DNA from: JADHOX01 sp038120515 | GTDB taxonomy: Bacteria; Pseudomonadota; Alphaproteobacteria; Rickettsiales; JABIRX01 | Length of the DNA: 64,000 nucleotides | Direction of reading: 5' to 3' | Assembly (NCBI GenBank): GCA_038120515.1 | Contig: JAYOLW010000002.1 | Location: 1 to 64,000, forward strand | Part shown: one piece after another, positions 25,871 to 35,198 of the stretch | Position numbering within the stretch: position 1 is the stretch's first letter | How the letters are laid out: every line of letters starts with the position of its first letter | The notes under the pieces: model-generated | Told to the model about the DNA's origin: nothing | Seen by the model: the letters and a program-made list of their open reading frames with translations, nothing else | Database searches by the model: none | Translations under genes and position numbers: made by a program

Positions 25871-27408
25871 TTATTATATCTTAAAAAAATTGGCATCGGC
25901 TGTGGTAGCACAATATCAGCCTTTAATGCAAATTCTGAATTTAAACATTTAAGATTTCTTTCCTCAGCTTTAACATTAAGTAAATCTAACATGTTACTTA
26001 TTGACTCAGGCATAAAACTTAGCAAATAAAGCGAGTTAATTCTGGTCACTTCTAAAACAGTATAAAGCACCGATTCCATTCTCTGCTTGTCAGTCTTTTT
26101 TAATTGCCAAGGAGCATTTCTATCGACATATTCATTAGCAAGATTTGCAAATTTAATAACCTCATTTAAATAAGCAGTAAAATTTAACTCCTCTATGAAA
26201 TTACGCATTTCTGGCAATAATGCATAGCCTTTATTAAGGATCTCCTTATCTTCCAACTCTAGTTTTGCGCTGGTAGGAATTTTAGCGTCACAATTTTTAT
26301 GAACCATAGCCAAAACTCTTTGCGCAAGATTGCCAATATTATTAGCAAGATCAGAATTAGTCTTACGGATCAATTCTTCTTTGGCAAAATCACCATCATT
26401 ACCAAATACAACTTGGCTCAAAAGGAAATAACGCATTTGATCAAGACCAAATTCATCTTTAACTGCAAAAGGGTCAATAACATTACCTACTGACTTTGAG
26501 ATTTTCTCACCTTCATTTGTCCACCAACCATGTGCAAAAATTTGTTTTGGCAAAGGTAATTCAGCAGCCATCAAGAATGCTGGCCAATAGACTGCATGAA
26601 ACCTTAAAATATCTTTACCAACCACATGAAAATTAGCCGGCCAAAAACTTTGATATTCAGCATTTGACTGATCAGGATAACCAATAGCAGAAAGATAATT
26701 TGTTAAAGCGTCCAGCCAAACATACATCACATGATCTTCATCATCAGGTACTTTTACGCCCCAATCAAAGGTAGTTCTAGAAATTGACAAATCTTTCAAT
26801 GCGCCTTTTTTATAATCTTTACCACCTCTAACAAAAGATATAACCTCGTTAAAACGTGATTTTGGTTTAATAAAATCTGGATTAGCCTCATAGTAATCAA
26901 TCAATCGATCTTGAAAAGCTGATAACTTAAAGAAATAAGTTTCTTCTTCATTCCAGATAACCTCAGCACCAGTTGGCGCCTTGCCATCAATTAGCTCATC
27001 TTCATTATAATAAGCCTCATCACGAATTGAATAATAACCTTCATATTTACCTTTATAAATAAAGCCATTTTCATTTAATTTTTGCCAAAAGAACTGGGCG
27101 GCCTTTTTATGCCTTGACTCTGTTGTTCTAATAAAATCATCATTTGAGAAATTCATAGCATTTGCTAAATTTCTAAAATGCTCTGATACAGAATCGGTAA
27201 ATTTTTGTGGATCTATGCCTTGCTTTTCAGCAGATTGTGCAACTTTCATACCATGCTCGTCAGTTCCGGTAAGGAATTTTACATTATAACCATCAAGCCT
27301 TTTAAATCTTGCTACCACATCACAAGCAAGTGTAGTGTAAGCATGACCTATATGCGGCTTGTCATTTACGTAATAAATAGGAGTGGTAATATAAAAGTTA
27401 GGCTTCAT
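25867..27408 (-). CDS. metG: methionyl-tRNA synthetase
   Basis: Class I synthetase charging tRNA-Met. The catalytic signatures are H19-I-G-H22 in DKPHIGHAYTT and EKISKSVGN, the KMSKS loop with Ile in second place. TGTDEHG and AHGWWTNEGEKISKS are family-typical. 513 residues indicates the short form without the C-terminal tRNA-binding dimer domain and without the zinc-knuckle repeats of the E. coli type. It overlaps holB by 11 bases and the pseudopilin gene by 4 bases. Confidence 0.95.
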   Translation of the reverse strand: MKPNFYITTPIYYVNDKPHIGHAYTTLACDVVARFKRLDGYNVKFLTGTDEHGMKVAQSAEKQGIDPQKFTDSVSEHFRNLANAMNFSNDDFIRTTESRHKKAAQFFWQKLNENGFIYKGKYEGYYSIRDEAYYNEDELIDGKAPTGAEVIWNEEETYFFKLSAFQDRLIDYYEANPDFIKPKSRFNEVISFVRGGKDYKKGALKDLSISRTTFDWGVKVPDDEDHVMYVWLDALTNYLSAIGYPDQSNAEYQSFWPANFHVVGKDILRFHAVYWPAFLMAAELPLPKQIFAHGWWTNEGEKISKSVGNVIDPFAVKDEFGLDQMRYFLLSQVVFGNDGDFAKEELIRKTNSDLANNIGNLAQRVLAMVHKNCDAKIPTSAKLELEDKEILNKGYALLPEMRNFIEELNFTAYLNEVIKFANLANEYVDRNAPWQLKKTDKQRMESVLYTVLEVTRINSLYLLSFMPESISNMLDLLNVKAEERNLKCLNSEFALKADIVLPQPMPIFLRYNK

Positions 27409-28333
27409 TTCGAATTTGCTTAAATTGCGTAAGATAAATACGTAAAAAGTTTACTTTGTCTAGATTATAGATTTTAAGTTCATCAAAATCTTTGGTGAAA
27501 GACTCAAGAAATTGCGCAACTCTTTTAGATTTATTTTGATCTATCACCATTTCAGATGCACCAAAAAGCCCAGGCTCCTGATCTTTCGGCACTATTTCTT
27601 CATAACATAAATGATATATTATTTTAACAATTGTCTTAAAAGCAAAAGCATCTTTAAGGTCAAATCTTGTCACCAACGCTTCTATATCCAGCGAATTATT
27701 ATTAGCATTAAGTTGATTTATTTTGGTAAAAACTGCATCAAAGCCCTGCTTAACAAAAGCGATTGCGAACTCAATCGATGACGGATAAATCAACGCTGCA
27801 TTATTAATTTCCATTTCACTTGCCTCAGGAAATTGTGTTTTTAAAATATCAACAGTTTCTGGCTCTGATAATTTAGGCATATTTACGGATATAGAACGCG
27901 ATTTTATTGTATCCAAAACCCTTTCTTTGTCGTGACATATTAAAAAGAAAAAACTATTCTTAGGCGGCTCCTCAAGAATCTTAAGCAAAGCATTAGCAGA
28001 GTTTTTATTAAGATTGTTAACGCTATTAATGATAGTAATTTTAGCACCTCCTAAATATGAGGTTTGCAGCATAAAATTATTTATCTCTCTAATTTGATCA
28101 ACTGAAATGATTTTTTGCGCTTTAGTTTCATCATATTTTATAATTTTTAAATCAGGACAAAAATCTTTATTTGAATCCTCACCGAGCATTTTACAAGCGA
28201 GTTCTCTGCAAAAAACATCAAGGCAGCTAGCTTCGGCACCAGAAAATAAAAGTGCCGAGTGAAGTGATTTTTTTTGATAAAGATCCAAGACCTTGTTAAA
28301 TTCTGGCTGATAGAGCTGCATTATATTTGACAT
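27398..28333 (-). CDS. holB: DNA polymerase III delta' subunit
   Basis: Clamp-loader component. HSALLFSGAEAS stands for the degenerate P-loop, DQIREINNFMLQTSYLGGAKITIINSVNNLNKNSANALLKILEEPP is the strongly conserved core, and IKSRSISVNM carries the SRC-like finger as SRS. 311 residues is normal. Located upstream of metG, an order common in alphaproteobacteria. The zinc cysteines are only partly visible (CLDVFCRELACKM ... DFCPDL). Confidence 0.88.
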   Translation of the reverse strand: MSNIMQLYQPEFNKVLDLYQKKSLHSALLFSGAEASCLDVFCRELACKMLGEDSNKDFCPDLKIIKYDETKAQKIISVDQIREINNFMLQTSYLGGAKITIINSVNNLNKNSANALLKILEEPPKNSFFFLICHDKERVLDTIKSRSISVNMPKLSEPETVDILKTQFPEASEMEINNAALIYPSSIEFAIAFVKQGFDAVFTKINQLNANNNSLDIEALVTRFDLKDAFAFKTIVKIIYHLCYEEIVPKDQEPGLFGASEMVIDQNKSKRVAQFLESFTKDFDELKIYNLDKVNFLRIYLTQFKQIRNEA

Positions 28334-28439
28334 TGCAAATTATGTATAAATATTTTAAAGATGTTCAGAGCATATCCTTTATGCTAATAAAAATACATCA
28401 TTAACTGATATTTCAAATAAAATAAACAATATTAAAGCT

Positions 28440-29465
28440 ATGTCACTAAATATATATTACGATAAAGACGCTAACCAAGAATTAATCAAATCTAAAAACA
28501 TAGCAATTTATGGCTACGGTTCACAAGCTCATGCTCATGCTCAAAACCTTAGAGACTCAGGTGCTGAAAATGTAAAAATTGTGTTAAGAGAAAATTCAAG
28601 CTCTGTTGCAAAAGCTCAAAATGCTGGATTTGAGGTTTTGTCAGCAGAGGCTGCAGCTGCCTGGGCAGACGTTAACTGCATTTTAATTCCAGATGAAAGC
28701 CAAGCTGATCTTTACAACAACTCGCTAAAAGATAATTTAAAACAAGGATCAAGCCTTATGTTTGCTCATGGCCTTAATATTCATTTTAACTTAATTAACC
28801 CTAGAGAAGACTTAGATGTTTTTATGGTTGCCCCAAAAGGACCTGGTCATACAGTAAGAGGCGAATATAAAAAAGGTGGTGGCGTTCCCTGCCTTATAGC
28901 TATAGCTCAAGACAAATCAGGTAAAGCTAAAGAACTAGCATTGTCATACGCATCTGCAATTGGTGGCGGCAGATCAGGAACGATCGAAACTACCTTTAAA
29001 GAAGAATGTGAAACAGATTTATTTGGCGAGCAAGCAGTTCTTTGTGGTGGTCTTACAAGCCTTATTAAAGCGGGTTTTGAAACATTGGTTGAGGCTGGTT
29101 ATTCTGAAGAAATGGCTTATTTTGAATGCCTACATGAAACAAAGCTAATTGTAGACCTTATCTATGAAGGCGGCATTGCAAATATGAGATATTCAATTTC
29201 TAACACCGCAGAATATGGCGACTTCACTTCAGGACCTAAAGTTATTGACTCTGATACTAAAGCACGCATGAAAAATGTTCTAAGCAGAATTCAAAATGGC
29301 GAATTCGTTAAAGAGTATATGAGTGACGCTAAAAATGGATTTGCAAACATGAACCAAATGCGCAACTCAGCTAGACAACATAAAATAGAAGCGGTTGGTG
29401 AAAATCTTAGAAAAATGATGCCTTGGATCACTAAGAACAAATTAGTTGACCAATCTCAAAACTAG
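28440..29465 (+). CDS. ilvC: ketol-acid reductoisomerase
   Basis: NADPH-dependent isomeroreductase of Val/Leu/Ile synthesis. The N-terminal Rossmann motif is YGYGSQAHAHAQNLRDSG, and GPGHTVRGEYKKGGGVPCLIA, EECETDLFGEQAVLCGG and LIYEGGIANMRYSISNTAEYGD give the active site with its Mg ligands. 341 residues matches class I. It is followed by a stem-loop (29476-29499) and then the traX-like gene. No other ilv gene is adjacent; ilvE is 25 kb away on the other strand. Confidence 0.95.
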   Translation: MSLNIYYDKDANQELIKSKNIAIYGYGSQAHAHAQNLRDSGAENVKIVLRENSSSVAKAQNAGFEVLSAEAAAAWADVNCILIPDESQADLYNNSLKDNLKQGSSLMFAHGLNIHFNLINPREDLDVFMVAPKGPGHTVRGEYKKGGGVPCLIAIAQDKSGKAKELALSYASAIGGGRSGTIETTFKEECETDLFGEQAVLCGGLTSLIKAGFETLVEAGYSEEMAYFECLHETKLIVDLIYEGGIANMRYSISNTAEYGDFTSGPKVIDSDTKARMKNVLSRIQNGEFVKEYMSDAKNGFANMNQMRNSARQHKIEAVGENLRKMMPWITKNKLVDQSQN

Positions 29466-29475
29466 TAATTGGCTA

Positions 29476-29499
29476 TGGGGCTTGATAAGCCAAGCCCCA
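29476..29499 (+). terminator. stem-loop after ilvC
   Basis: TGGGGCTT (29476-29483) and AAGCCCCA (29492-29499) form a perfect 8-bp GC-rich stem with an 8-base loop, 10 bases after ilvC. No U-tract follows, so it may be a Rho-independent terminator without tail or an mRNA 3'-end stabiliser. Confidence 0.5.
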
Positions 29500-29519
29500 C
29501 TCTCTAAACTTTCAAAGGA

Positions 29520-30242
29520 ATGGCATTGATCTCAATATCTAAGAACAGGAACTTTAATTATGATGTGCTTAAGTCCTTTGCTATCATAATGATGATTTTT
29601 GATCATATTAGCTCAAACTTTCTTCAGGACCAAGAAACGCTTAGGCAAATTGGACGCGCTGCCGCACCTATATTTTTCTTTTTTATTGGCTTTTCCAATT
29701 CAAAACGAACCGATTATTCACTGCCATTACTTGGAGCGGCAATAGTGATTATTGACTTCATATTATTTGGCAAATACTCGGCCAATATATTAATTTCTTT
29801 ATTTATATTTAGACTCTTCAATAGGATATTTGAAGATGAAGATTTTAACATCAAGGCATCTGCTATATTTGCAGTAGCTTTTCTTACCTTTTTGACCTTT
29901 CCATCAATGCATATTTTTGAATATTCCACAATTGGTGTTTTACCTTATTTATTAGGACATTTAATTAGACTAAATCGACCAAATAAGAATTTTTTTATCC
30001 TAGCCTTAGGAGGTCTATATTACATTTCCTTATTTATTCTATCAGGCATGATGGATGACAAACTATTCTTATCTAGCTACATCATCACAACATTTATTTT
30101 AATGGGCACAATATCAGACAAAACCTACTCAGCAAAGCCAGGTATCGTTGACAAATCAATATATTTACTTGGCAAATATGCCCTTCAAATATATTTTGTG
30201 CATGTAACAATTTTTAAATTAATTCAATTTAATATTAGCTAA
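29520..30242 (+). CDS. TraX-like multi-spanning membrane protein
   Basis: About 240-residue inner-membrane protein with seven or eight helices. NYDVLKSFAIIMMIFDHISSNF and LRQIGRAAAPIFFFFIGFS resemble the start of the TraX family, an acyltransferase-3 relative that acetylates pilin in F-type conjugation. The helix KYALQIYFVHVTIF near the end is typical too. The ribosome-binding AAAGGA abuts the ATG at 29520 directly; a TTG at 29526 would have normal spacing and may be the true start. One base separates it from hemJ. A role in modifying a surface molecule is only inferred. Confidence 0.7.
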   Translation: MALISISKNRNFNYDVLKSFAIIMMIFDHISSNFLQDQETLRQIGRAAAPIFFFFIGFSNSKRTDYSLPLLGAAIVIIDFILFGKYSANILISLFIFRLFNRIFEDEDFNIKASAIFAVAFLTFLTFPSMHIFEYSTIGVLPYLLGHLIRLNRPNKNFFILALGGLYYISLFILSGMMDDKLFLSSYIITTFILMGTISDKTYSAKPGIVDKSIYLLGKYALQIYFVHVTIFKLIQFNIS

Positions 30243-30243
30243 T

Positions 30244-30681
30244 ATGGTAACTTACTATCTTTGGATTAAAGCCTTTCATATAATATCTTTTACAGCTTGG
30301 ATGGCTGGATTATTTTATCTTCCAAGACTATATGTATATCACGCTGAAGCCCAATTTAAATCCGAAAGCTCTGAAATGCTCATAGTTATGGAACGAAAAT
30401 TACTTCGCTTCATTATGAATCCAGCAATGATTTTAACTTTTATTTTCGGGATTCTTCTTATTAAGATTAATGGCGATATTCTGATGAAAAGTGGCTGGTT
30501 TCATGTTAAATTAACCTTCGTTATTATACTTGCAGGTTTTCATGGATTTCTAGCAAAAATTCGCAAATCTTTTGCTAGCAACAACAATAAATATTCTGAG
30601 AAATTTTATAGAATTGTTAACGAAGTTCCAACTATATGCTTATTTTTTATAGTAATAATGGCCGTAGTTAAGCCTCTTTAA
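30244..30681 (+). CDS. hemJ: protoporphyrinogen IX oxidase HemJ (CopD-like)
   Basis: Small four-helix membrane enzyme for the penultimate step of heme synthesis in bacteria without HemG or HemY. WIKAFHIISFTAWMAGLFYLPRLYVYH contains the conserved His (H12), and SGWFHVKL holds a conserved His and Lys. 145 residues is standard. Transcribed right after the TraX-like gene and before rho; the hemJ-rho neighbourhood is common in alphaproteobacteria. Confidence 0.88.
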   Translation: MVTYYLWIKAFHIISFTAWMAGLFYLPRLYVYHAEAQFKSESSEMLIVMERKLLRFIMNPAMILTFIFGILLIKINGDILMKSGWFHVKLTFVIILAGFHGFLAKIRKSFASNNNKYSEKFYRIVNEVPTICLFFIVIMAVVKPL

Positions 30682-30712
30682 AATATTTCAGCAAAAAAAA
30701 ACATTTAACCAA

Positions 30713-30741
30713 TTGACAAGCATATTTTGTAAATATATAAA
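30713..30741 (+). promoter_or_regulatory. rho promoter
   Basis: Consensus TTGACA (30713-30718), a 17-base spacer and TATAAA (30736-30741), about 45 bases before the rho ATG. This suggests rho has its own strong promoter despite the short distance to hemJ. Confidence 0.7.
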
Positions 30742-30786
30742 ACGGACATTGTTTCAATCAAATTTCCAAGACATTTTCAAACTATT

Positions 30787-32298
30787 ATGACAAAAGAAAC
30801 CACCGGTACGAGAAGAACCGTTCGTAGAATTTTTTCACCCAACAAAAACAAAACTGAAATTTCACAAAATGAAGAAGAAAGTTTAGCTGACGCAGCTAAT
30901 CATTCTCAAGAAAATACTGAGAACAATCAAGCTCAGAAAGTTTCTAGCAAGGATCAAGCTCAAAGCAATGAGGAGCCTAAAGAAAAACCAAATGACAAAT
31001 CTGAGGCCATTCAAGAAGAACTGCCTAGAAAGCCACAAGAAACCATTGCTTTTGACGACCTTAAAAAGTCATCTGCTGCCGATCTTGTTGTAATTGCCCA
31101 AGATCTAGGCATCGAGAATGCTGATACATTGGTTAAGCAAAACTTACTATTTCAGATCCTTAAACAGCATGCTTATCAAGGCAATAAAATTGTTGGTGGT
31201 GGAGTACTAGACGTATTAAATGATGGATTTGGTTTTTTAAGAGCTCCTGAAACAAACTACATGTCTGGACCTGATGATATCTATGTATCACCAAATCAGA
31301 TTAGAAGACTAGGTCTGAGAACTGGTGACTTAATCTCTGGCGAAATTAGAGCCCCAAAAAAAGGCGAGCGATATTTCGCTCTTGCAAAAGCGGATCTAGT
31401 CAACAACCAAGATCCAGCCAAAGCCAAAAGAAAAACAAATTTTGACAATTTAACTCCATTATTTCCAAATTCTAAATTAAATATGGAGATGTCTGAAGCT
31501 AAAGAATTTAGCACAAGAGTTATTGATATCGTATCTCCACTTGGCAAAGGTCAACGAGCCCTGATTGTAGCCCCTCCAAGAACTGGAAAAACTGTTTTAA
31601 TGCAAAATATTGCTCATGCAATTACTGAAAATAACCCTGAATGTGAATTAATTGTTTTGTTGATCGACGAACGTCCAGAGGAAGTAACAGATATGGCAAG
31701 ATCCGTAAATGGTGAAGTTGTATCATCAACTTTCGACGAGCCGGCATCTAGACATGTTCAACTTGCAGAACTGGTAATTGAAAAGGCAAAAAGAAAAGTT
31801 GAGCAAGGCAAAGATGTTGTAATTTTGCTTGATTCAATCACAAGGCTTGCAAGAGCATATAACACTGTAGTACCTTCATCTGGAAAAGTTCTAACTGGTG
31901 GCGTTGATTCAAATGCTTTACAAAGACCAAAAAGATTCTTTGGTGCGGCAAGAAATATCGAGAATGGAGGCTCTTTAACAATTATCGCAACAGCCCTAAT
32001 TGAGACTGGGTCAAGAATGGATGAAGTGATTTTTGAAGAATTTAAAGGAACGGGAAATTCAGAAATAGTTTTAGATAGAAAAGTCGCAGATAAAAGAATT
32101 TTCCCAGCAATTGACATTAATAGATCAGGTACCAGAAAAGAAGACCTTCTAGTTCCAAAAGACATTCTTAACAAGATGTGGGTTCTTAGGAAGATTATAG
32201 GATCTATGGGAACAATTGAATCAATGGAGTTTTTAATTGAGAAGCTTAAAAAAACCAAAACTAACCCACAATTTTTTGATTCAATGACACAAAACTAA
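30787..32298 (+). CDS. rho: transcription termination factor Rho
   Basis: Hexameric RNA helicase ending transcription. A 70-90-residue polar, Gln/Glu/Ser-rich N-terminal extension is present before the usual DDLKKSSAADLVVIAQDLGIENADTL domain, so the 503-residue protein is longer than the roughly 420 of E. coli. The RNA-binding GYGFLR-like segment is DGFGFLRAPETNYMSGPDDIYVS. The Walker A is A262PPRTGKT269 and the Walker B region IVLLIDERPEEVTDM; the Q-loop and R-loop (SRHVQLAELVIEKAKR, GVDSNALQRPKRFFGAARN) are intact. Confidence 0.96.
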   Translation: MTKETTGTRRTVRRIFSPNKNKTEISQNEEESLADAANHSQENTENNQAQKVSSKDQAQSNEEPKEKPNDKSEAIQEELPRKPQETIAFDDLKKSSAADLVVIAQDLGIENADTLVKQNLLFQILKQHAYQGNKIVGGGVLDVLNDGFGFLRAPETNYMSGPDDIYVSPNQIRRLGLRTGDLISGEIRAPKKGERYFALAKADLVNNQDPAKAKRKTNFDNLTPLFPNSKLNMEMSEAKEFSTRVIDIVSPLGKGQRALIVAPPRTGKTVLMQNIAHAITENNPECELIVLLIDERPEEVTDMARSVNGEVVSSTFDEPASRHVQLAELVIEKAKRKVEQGKDVVILLDSITRLARAYNTVVPSSGKVLTGGVDSNALQRPKRFFGAARNIENGGSLTIIATALIETGSRMDEVIFEEFKGTGNSEIVLDRKVADKRIFPAIDINRSGTRKEDLLVPKDILNKMWVLRKIIGSMGTIESMEFLIEKLKKTKTNPQFFDSMTQN

Positions 32299-32416
32299 CT
32301 TTGAATTTTGTCACTTTATTCTTGTTAAATTGACAATAACAAATTAAGTAGTCATCCAATTATGCATTTTAAAGCTTAATCGAATAATTAAATTAATATT
32401 TTTACAAATTATAATC

Positions 32417-33374
32417 ATGGCTAAAAACAAAATCGCTTTAGTAGGAGCTGGAAACATTGGCGGGACCTTAGCTCATCTGGCCGCTTTAAAGAATCTTGGA
32501 GAGGTTATCTTGCTTGATGTTACTGCAGAAAGATCACAAGGAAAAGCTTTAGATNNNNNNNNNNGCTTTAGATATTGCCCAAAGTGGAGCTGTTGAAAAT
32601 TTTGATAATAACCTAATTGGCACAAATGATTATTCTAAAATTGCCGGCGCAGATGTTGTTATTGTAACCGCAGGAATACCAAGGAAACCAGGGATGAGTC
32701 GTGATGATTTATTAAAAATAAACACTGACATTATAAGAGCGGTTGGAAAAGGCATTAAGGAAAATGCTCCTAATGCATTTGTTATCGTCATAACAAATCC
32801 ACTTGATGTTATGGTTTGGGTAATGCAACAAACTACAGGCTTTGCTCCTCAAAAAGTTGTTGGTATGGCCGGTGTTTTAGATTCTGCAAGATTCAAACAT
32901 TTCTTAGCCAAAGAACTTAACGTTTCGGTTGAGAATATCGACACAACTATTTTAGGTGGCCATGGTGACTCTATGGTGCCCTTAATTCGTTATACAACAG
33001 TTTCTGGCATTTCATTACCAGAACTTGTTAAAATGGGCTGGATTACTCAAGAACGCGTTGAAGAAATTGCACAAAGAACCAGAGATGGTGGCGCTGAAAT
33101 TGTCAAACTCCTACAAACAGGTTCAGCTTTTTACGCTCCGGCCTCATCTGCTATCAAAATGACTGAAAGCTATTTATTTGATCAAAAAGCTATATTGCCA
33201 TGCGCTGCATATCTTAATGGTGAATATGGCATCAAAGATACTTATGTTGGTACGCCGGTTGTAATTGGTGCTAATGGTGTTGAAAGAATCGTTGAATTAA
33301 ACCTTACCGAAGCAGAAGATAAAGAATTTAAAAATTCTGTAAGCAAAGTTCAGGAATTAATGAAATTGGTATAA
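32417..33374 (+). CDS. mdh: malate dehydrogenase (interrupted only by an N run)
   Basis: NAD-dependent TCA-cycle enzyme of the LDH-like type. Starts MAKNKIALVGAGNIGG (Rossmann loop), then AGIPRKPGMSRDDLL with the two substrate arginines, and GGHGDSMVPLIRYTTVSG with the catalytic His. Ten Ns at 32555-32564 break the frame. The nine bases GCTTTAGAT stand on both sides; deleting the Ns and one copy (19 bases) joins the two halves in one frame and yields GKALDIAQSG, the family sequence, and 312 residues in total. So the gene is probably whole. It follows rho by 118 bases and is convergent with the CCA/PAP-family gene. Confidence 0.93.
32555..32564. other. assembly gap (10 N) inside mdh, likely spurious
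   Basis: Identical 9-base flanks (32546-32554 and 32565-32573) indicate that the two contig ends overlap and no sequence is missing. Confidence 0.9.
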
Positions 33375-33380
33375 TTGTTG

Positions 33381-33408
33381 TTAGCCTGAAATTAATTTTT
33401 TAGGCTAA
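33381..33408. terminator. possible two-way hairpin between mdh and the CCA/PAP-family gene
   Basis: TTAGCCT (33381-33387) pairs with AGGCTAA (33402-33408) around a 14-base AT loop. It lies between the convergent 3' ends, overlapping the last codons of the minus-strand gene. There is no long U-tract on either side, so efficiency is uncertain. Confidence 0.4.
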
Positions 33409-34585
33409 TTTCCTTTGCATGCCGCATTAACTCATCTTTATCCATCATCATTTTAGACTCAAACCAGATTAGTTTGAGCTGCTCTAATATTTCTCCCATA
33501 ACAAGCCCCTGCTCTACGCCTAGAGCTTTTAAGTCATTTCCCGAAATTGGAAAATCCAGAATTTGCAAATCACCAATAAAGCAATTATAGTCATTATAAG
33601 CTTTGGCTGCTATTTTATTTTTAAGATAAAAAGCACTGGCCAACTGCTGAGCTATGATTTTAGAGTAATTATAGCAAAGCAGACAAAGACTTTGATCAGT
33701 TAACTCATTATTTAAATATTTAGTCAGGACTTTAATAATCATTAGCTCTTTATTAGTAAGATCTAAAATACTTTGTAAGTTTTTAAAATTATCTTCAACA
33801 TTTAAAACTGCAATTAGCAAAAGAGCAGAACGGGATTGCAAATTTACCCAATTTTCTTCTGATATAGCAGTTACATCAAATTGCAAACTAAGCGTACTCC
33901 ATAAACCAATATCAGAAAAATATTTGCAATATTGAACAGCCTTCTTTGTCACAAATATCTTCATAAGCTCAGCCTTTAGACGAGAGCTTGACAACTCTGT
34001 GAGCTTTTGAACTTTATTTTCTAAAATTTTTTTATCATTTTGATCAAGAACAAATCCAGGCAACTGAGCAATAAGCTGCTCCATCCACTGAATCACATCG
34101 TCTTCTTCGATTCTATCAAGGCCGTTGCCAATAAATTTAATTTTTTTAGCTTCAAGATCATTTAGCCCATCATGATAATCATATAGATTTTCATCAAAAT
34201 CGACATAAAATGCGTTTATGGTAAAATCACGCCTTTTTGAATCTTCTTGCCAATCTGGGATATATTCAATATCTGCATGACGACCATAAGATTTGATATC
34301 AAGCCTTGTTGGAGTAACTTCTATTACATGATCATCGATCTTTATTCCTATAGATCCGTAAATACCACCTATATCAAAAAACTTTATATTATTACTATCA
34401 CAGAAAGACCTTAATTCTTCGGGATTCAAAATAGTTGCAACATCAAAATCGTCACTCTTTAAACCAATCAAATAATCTCTTATAAAACCACCAACTAATC
34501 TAAAAGAATTAATCTCGCTTTTAAAAACACCTTTAAACGCACTAAGCGTAGCATTATTAGTTATTATACCCTTTATTGCTTTCAT
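33392..34585 (-). CDS. CCA-adding enzyme / poly(A) polymerase family protein with altered motif D
   Basis: Class II nucleotidyltransferase of 397 residues. The head domain is normal: VGGFIRD (31-37), metal-binding D46-F-D48 and RRDFTINA (118-125), then YDYHDGLNDLEAKKIKFIGN. In the next motif, which in CCA enzymes reads EDxxRxLR and whose Arg, with Glu/Asp, recognises the incoming CTP or ATP, this protein has E161-D162-D163-V164-I165, followed by QWMEQLIAQLPGF. The Arg is Ile and the RxxRF helix is lost. The neck that follows (LTELSSSRLKAELMKIF) is typical again. No frameshift restores the motif. It may have altered specificity or be decaying. Confidence 0.85.
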   Translation of the reverse strand: MKAIKGIITNNATLSAFKGVFKSEINSFRLVGGFIRDYLIGLKSDDFDVATILNPEELRSFCDSNNIKFFDIGGIYGSIGIKIDDHVIEVTPTRLDIKSYGRHADIEYIPDWQEDSKRRDFTINAFYVDFDENLYDYHDGLNDLEAKKIKFIGNGLDRIEEDDVIQWMEQLIAQLPGFVLDQNDKKILENKVQKLTELSSSRLKAELMKIFVTKKAVQYCKYFSDIGLWSTLSLQFDVTAISEENWVNLQSRSALLLIAVLNVEDNFKNLQSILDLTNKELMIIKVLTKYLNNELTDQSLCLLCYNYSKIIAQQLASAFYLKNKIAAKAYNDYNCFIGDLQILDFPISGNDLKALGVEQGLVMGEILEQLKLIWFESKMMMDKDELMRHAKEISLKN

Positions 34586-34592
34586 TACCTTG

Positions 34593-34844
34593 TTATTCTT
34601 GCTTGATTATTTCACCATTGACAATTTCTGCGGGCTTGTAGCTTGTCTTTCGATCAGAAACCACACTGATATAAAAAATTAACATTCCCAAAAGAAATAT
34701 AACAACTAAACTAATAAAAATGCTTAAGATAGCCTTTAACGTGAATTTCTTTCGCTTGTGATATAGGTATAATAGTATTATAACCAAGGTTAAAACAACT
34801 ATTAAAGTTACCGGTTTAAATAAAATACTAATTAAAAAATGCAT
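34593..34844 (-). CDS. small membrane protein (DUF6111-like?)
   Basis: 83 residues with two hydrophobic helices (about 5-28 and 36-61), a basic loop between (YHKRKKFTLK) and a soluble end YKPAEIVNGEIIKQE. Small proteins of this layout precede the poly(A)/CCA polymerase gene in many alphaproteobacteria (DUF6111), and here it is 7 bases upstream of it. The assignment rests mainly on position and topology. It is divergent from and overlaps by 6 bases the DUF721-like gene. Confidence 0.55.
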   Translation of the reverse strand: MHFLISILFKPVTLIVVLTLVIILLYLYHKRKKFTLKAILSIFISLVVIFLLGMLIFYISVVSDRKTSYKPAEIVNGEIIKQE

Positions 34845-35126
34845 AAGCTTAATAAGTCAATTGATGGCTTTTATCAAAATAATATAAAAAAACAAAGTTT
34901 GCAGCTTTTTTCAATTAAACAAAACTGGCATAAATTTTTAGATTACGATTTAGCTAAATTTTCTAGTCCCCACCAAATACAAATCACCAAAAATGAAACA
35001 ATTTTAATAATCAAACTGATCTCGACTGCATATGCAAGCGAGGCTTTATACCATCAGAATAAAATATTAGATCTACTAAATGATAAATTTGACTTTAATA
35101 TTTCTAAGCTAAGATTTATCAGTTAA
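34839..35126 (+). CDS. DUF721/DciA-like protein
   Basis: 95-residue protein in the pattern of DUF721, the family that includes the helicase-loader DciA: IKQNWHKFLDYDLAKFSSPHQIQI, then a strand-rich TILIIKLISTAYASEALYHQNKILDLLNDKF and ISKLRFIS, where the usual W in WA.EL is replaced (TAYASEAL). DciA recruits the replicative helicase DnaB in many bacteria that lack DnaC; whether this small version does so is unknown. Its start overlaps the neighbouring divergent gene by 6 bases, so one of the two starts could be slightly off. Confidence 0.65.
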   Translation: MHKLNKSIDGFYQNNIKKQSLQLFSIKQNWHKFLDYDLAKFSSPHQIQITKNETILIIKLISTAYASEALYHQNKILDLLNDKFDFNISKLRFIS

Positions 35127-35198
35127 TCTTTTGCAAAAAAAACGATTATAAAAAATTACTGCTTTCTTTTTTAATTTATGTTAATATAAGATTTTAAT

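Noticed and set aside
32330..32335. TTGACA as the mdh promoter
   Set aside because: No acceptable -10 box 16-18 bases downstream.
32694..33374. A truncated malate dehydrogenase or pseudogene
   Set aside because: Only the N run breaks the frame; with the duplicated 9 bases removed the full-length enzyme results.
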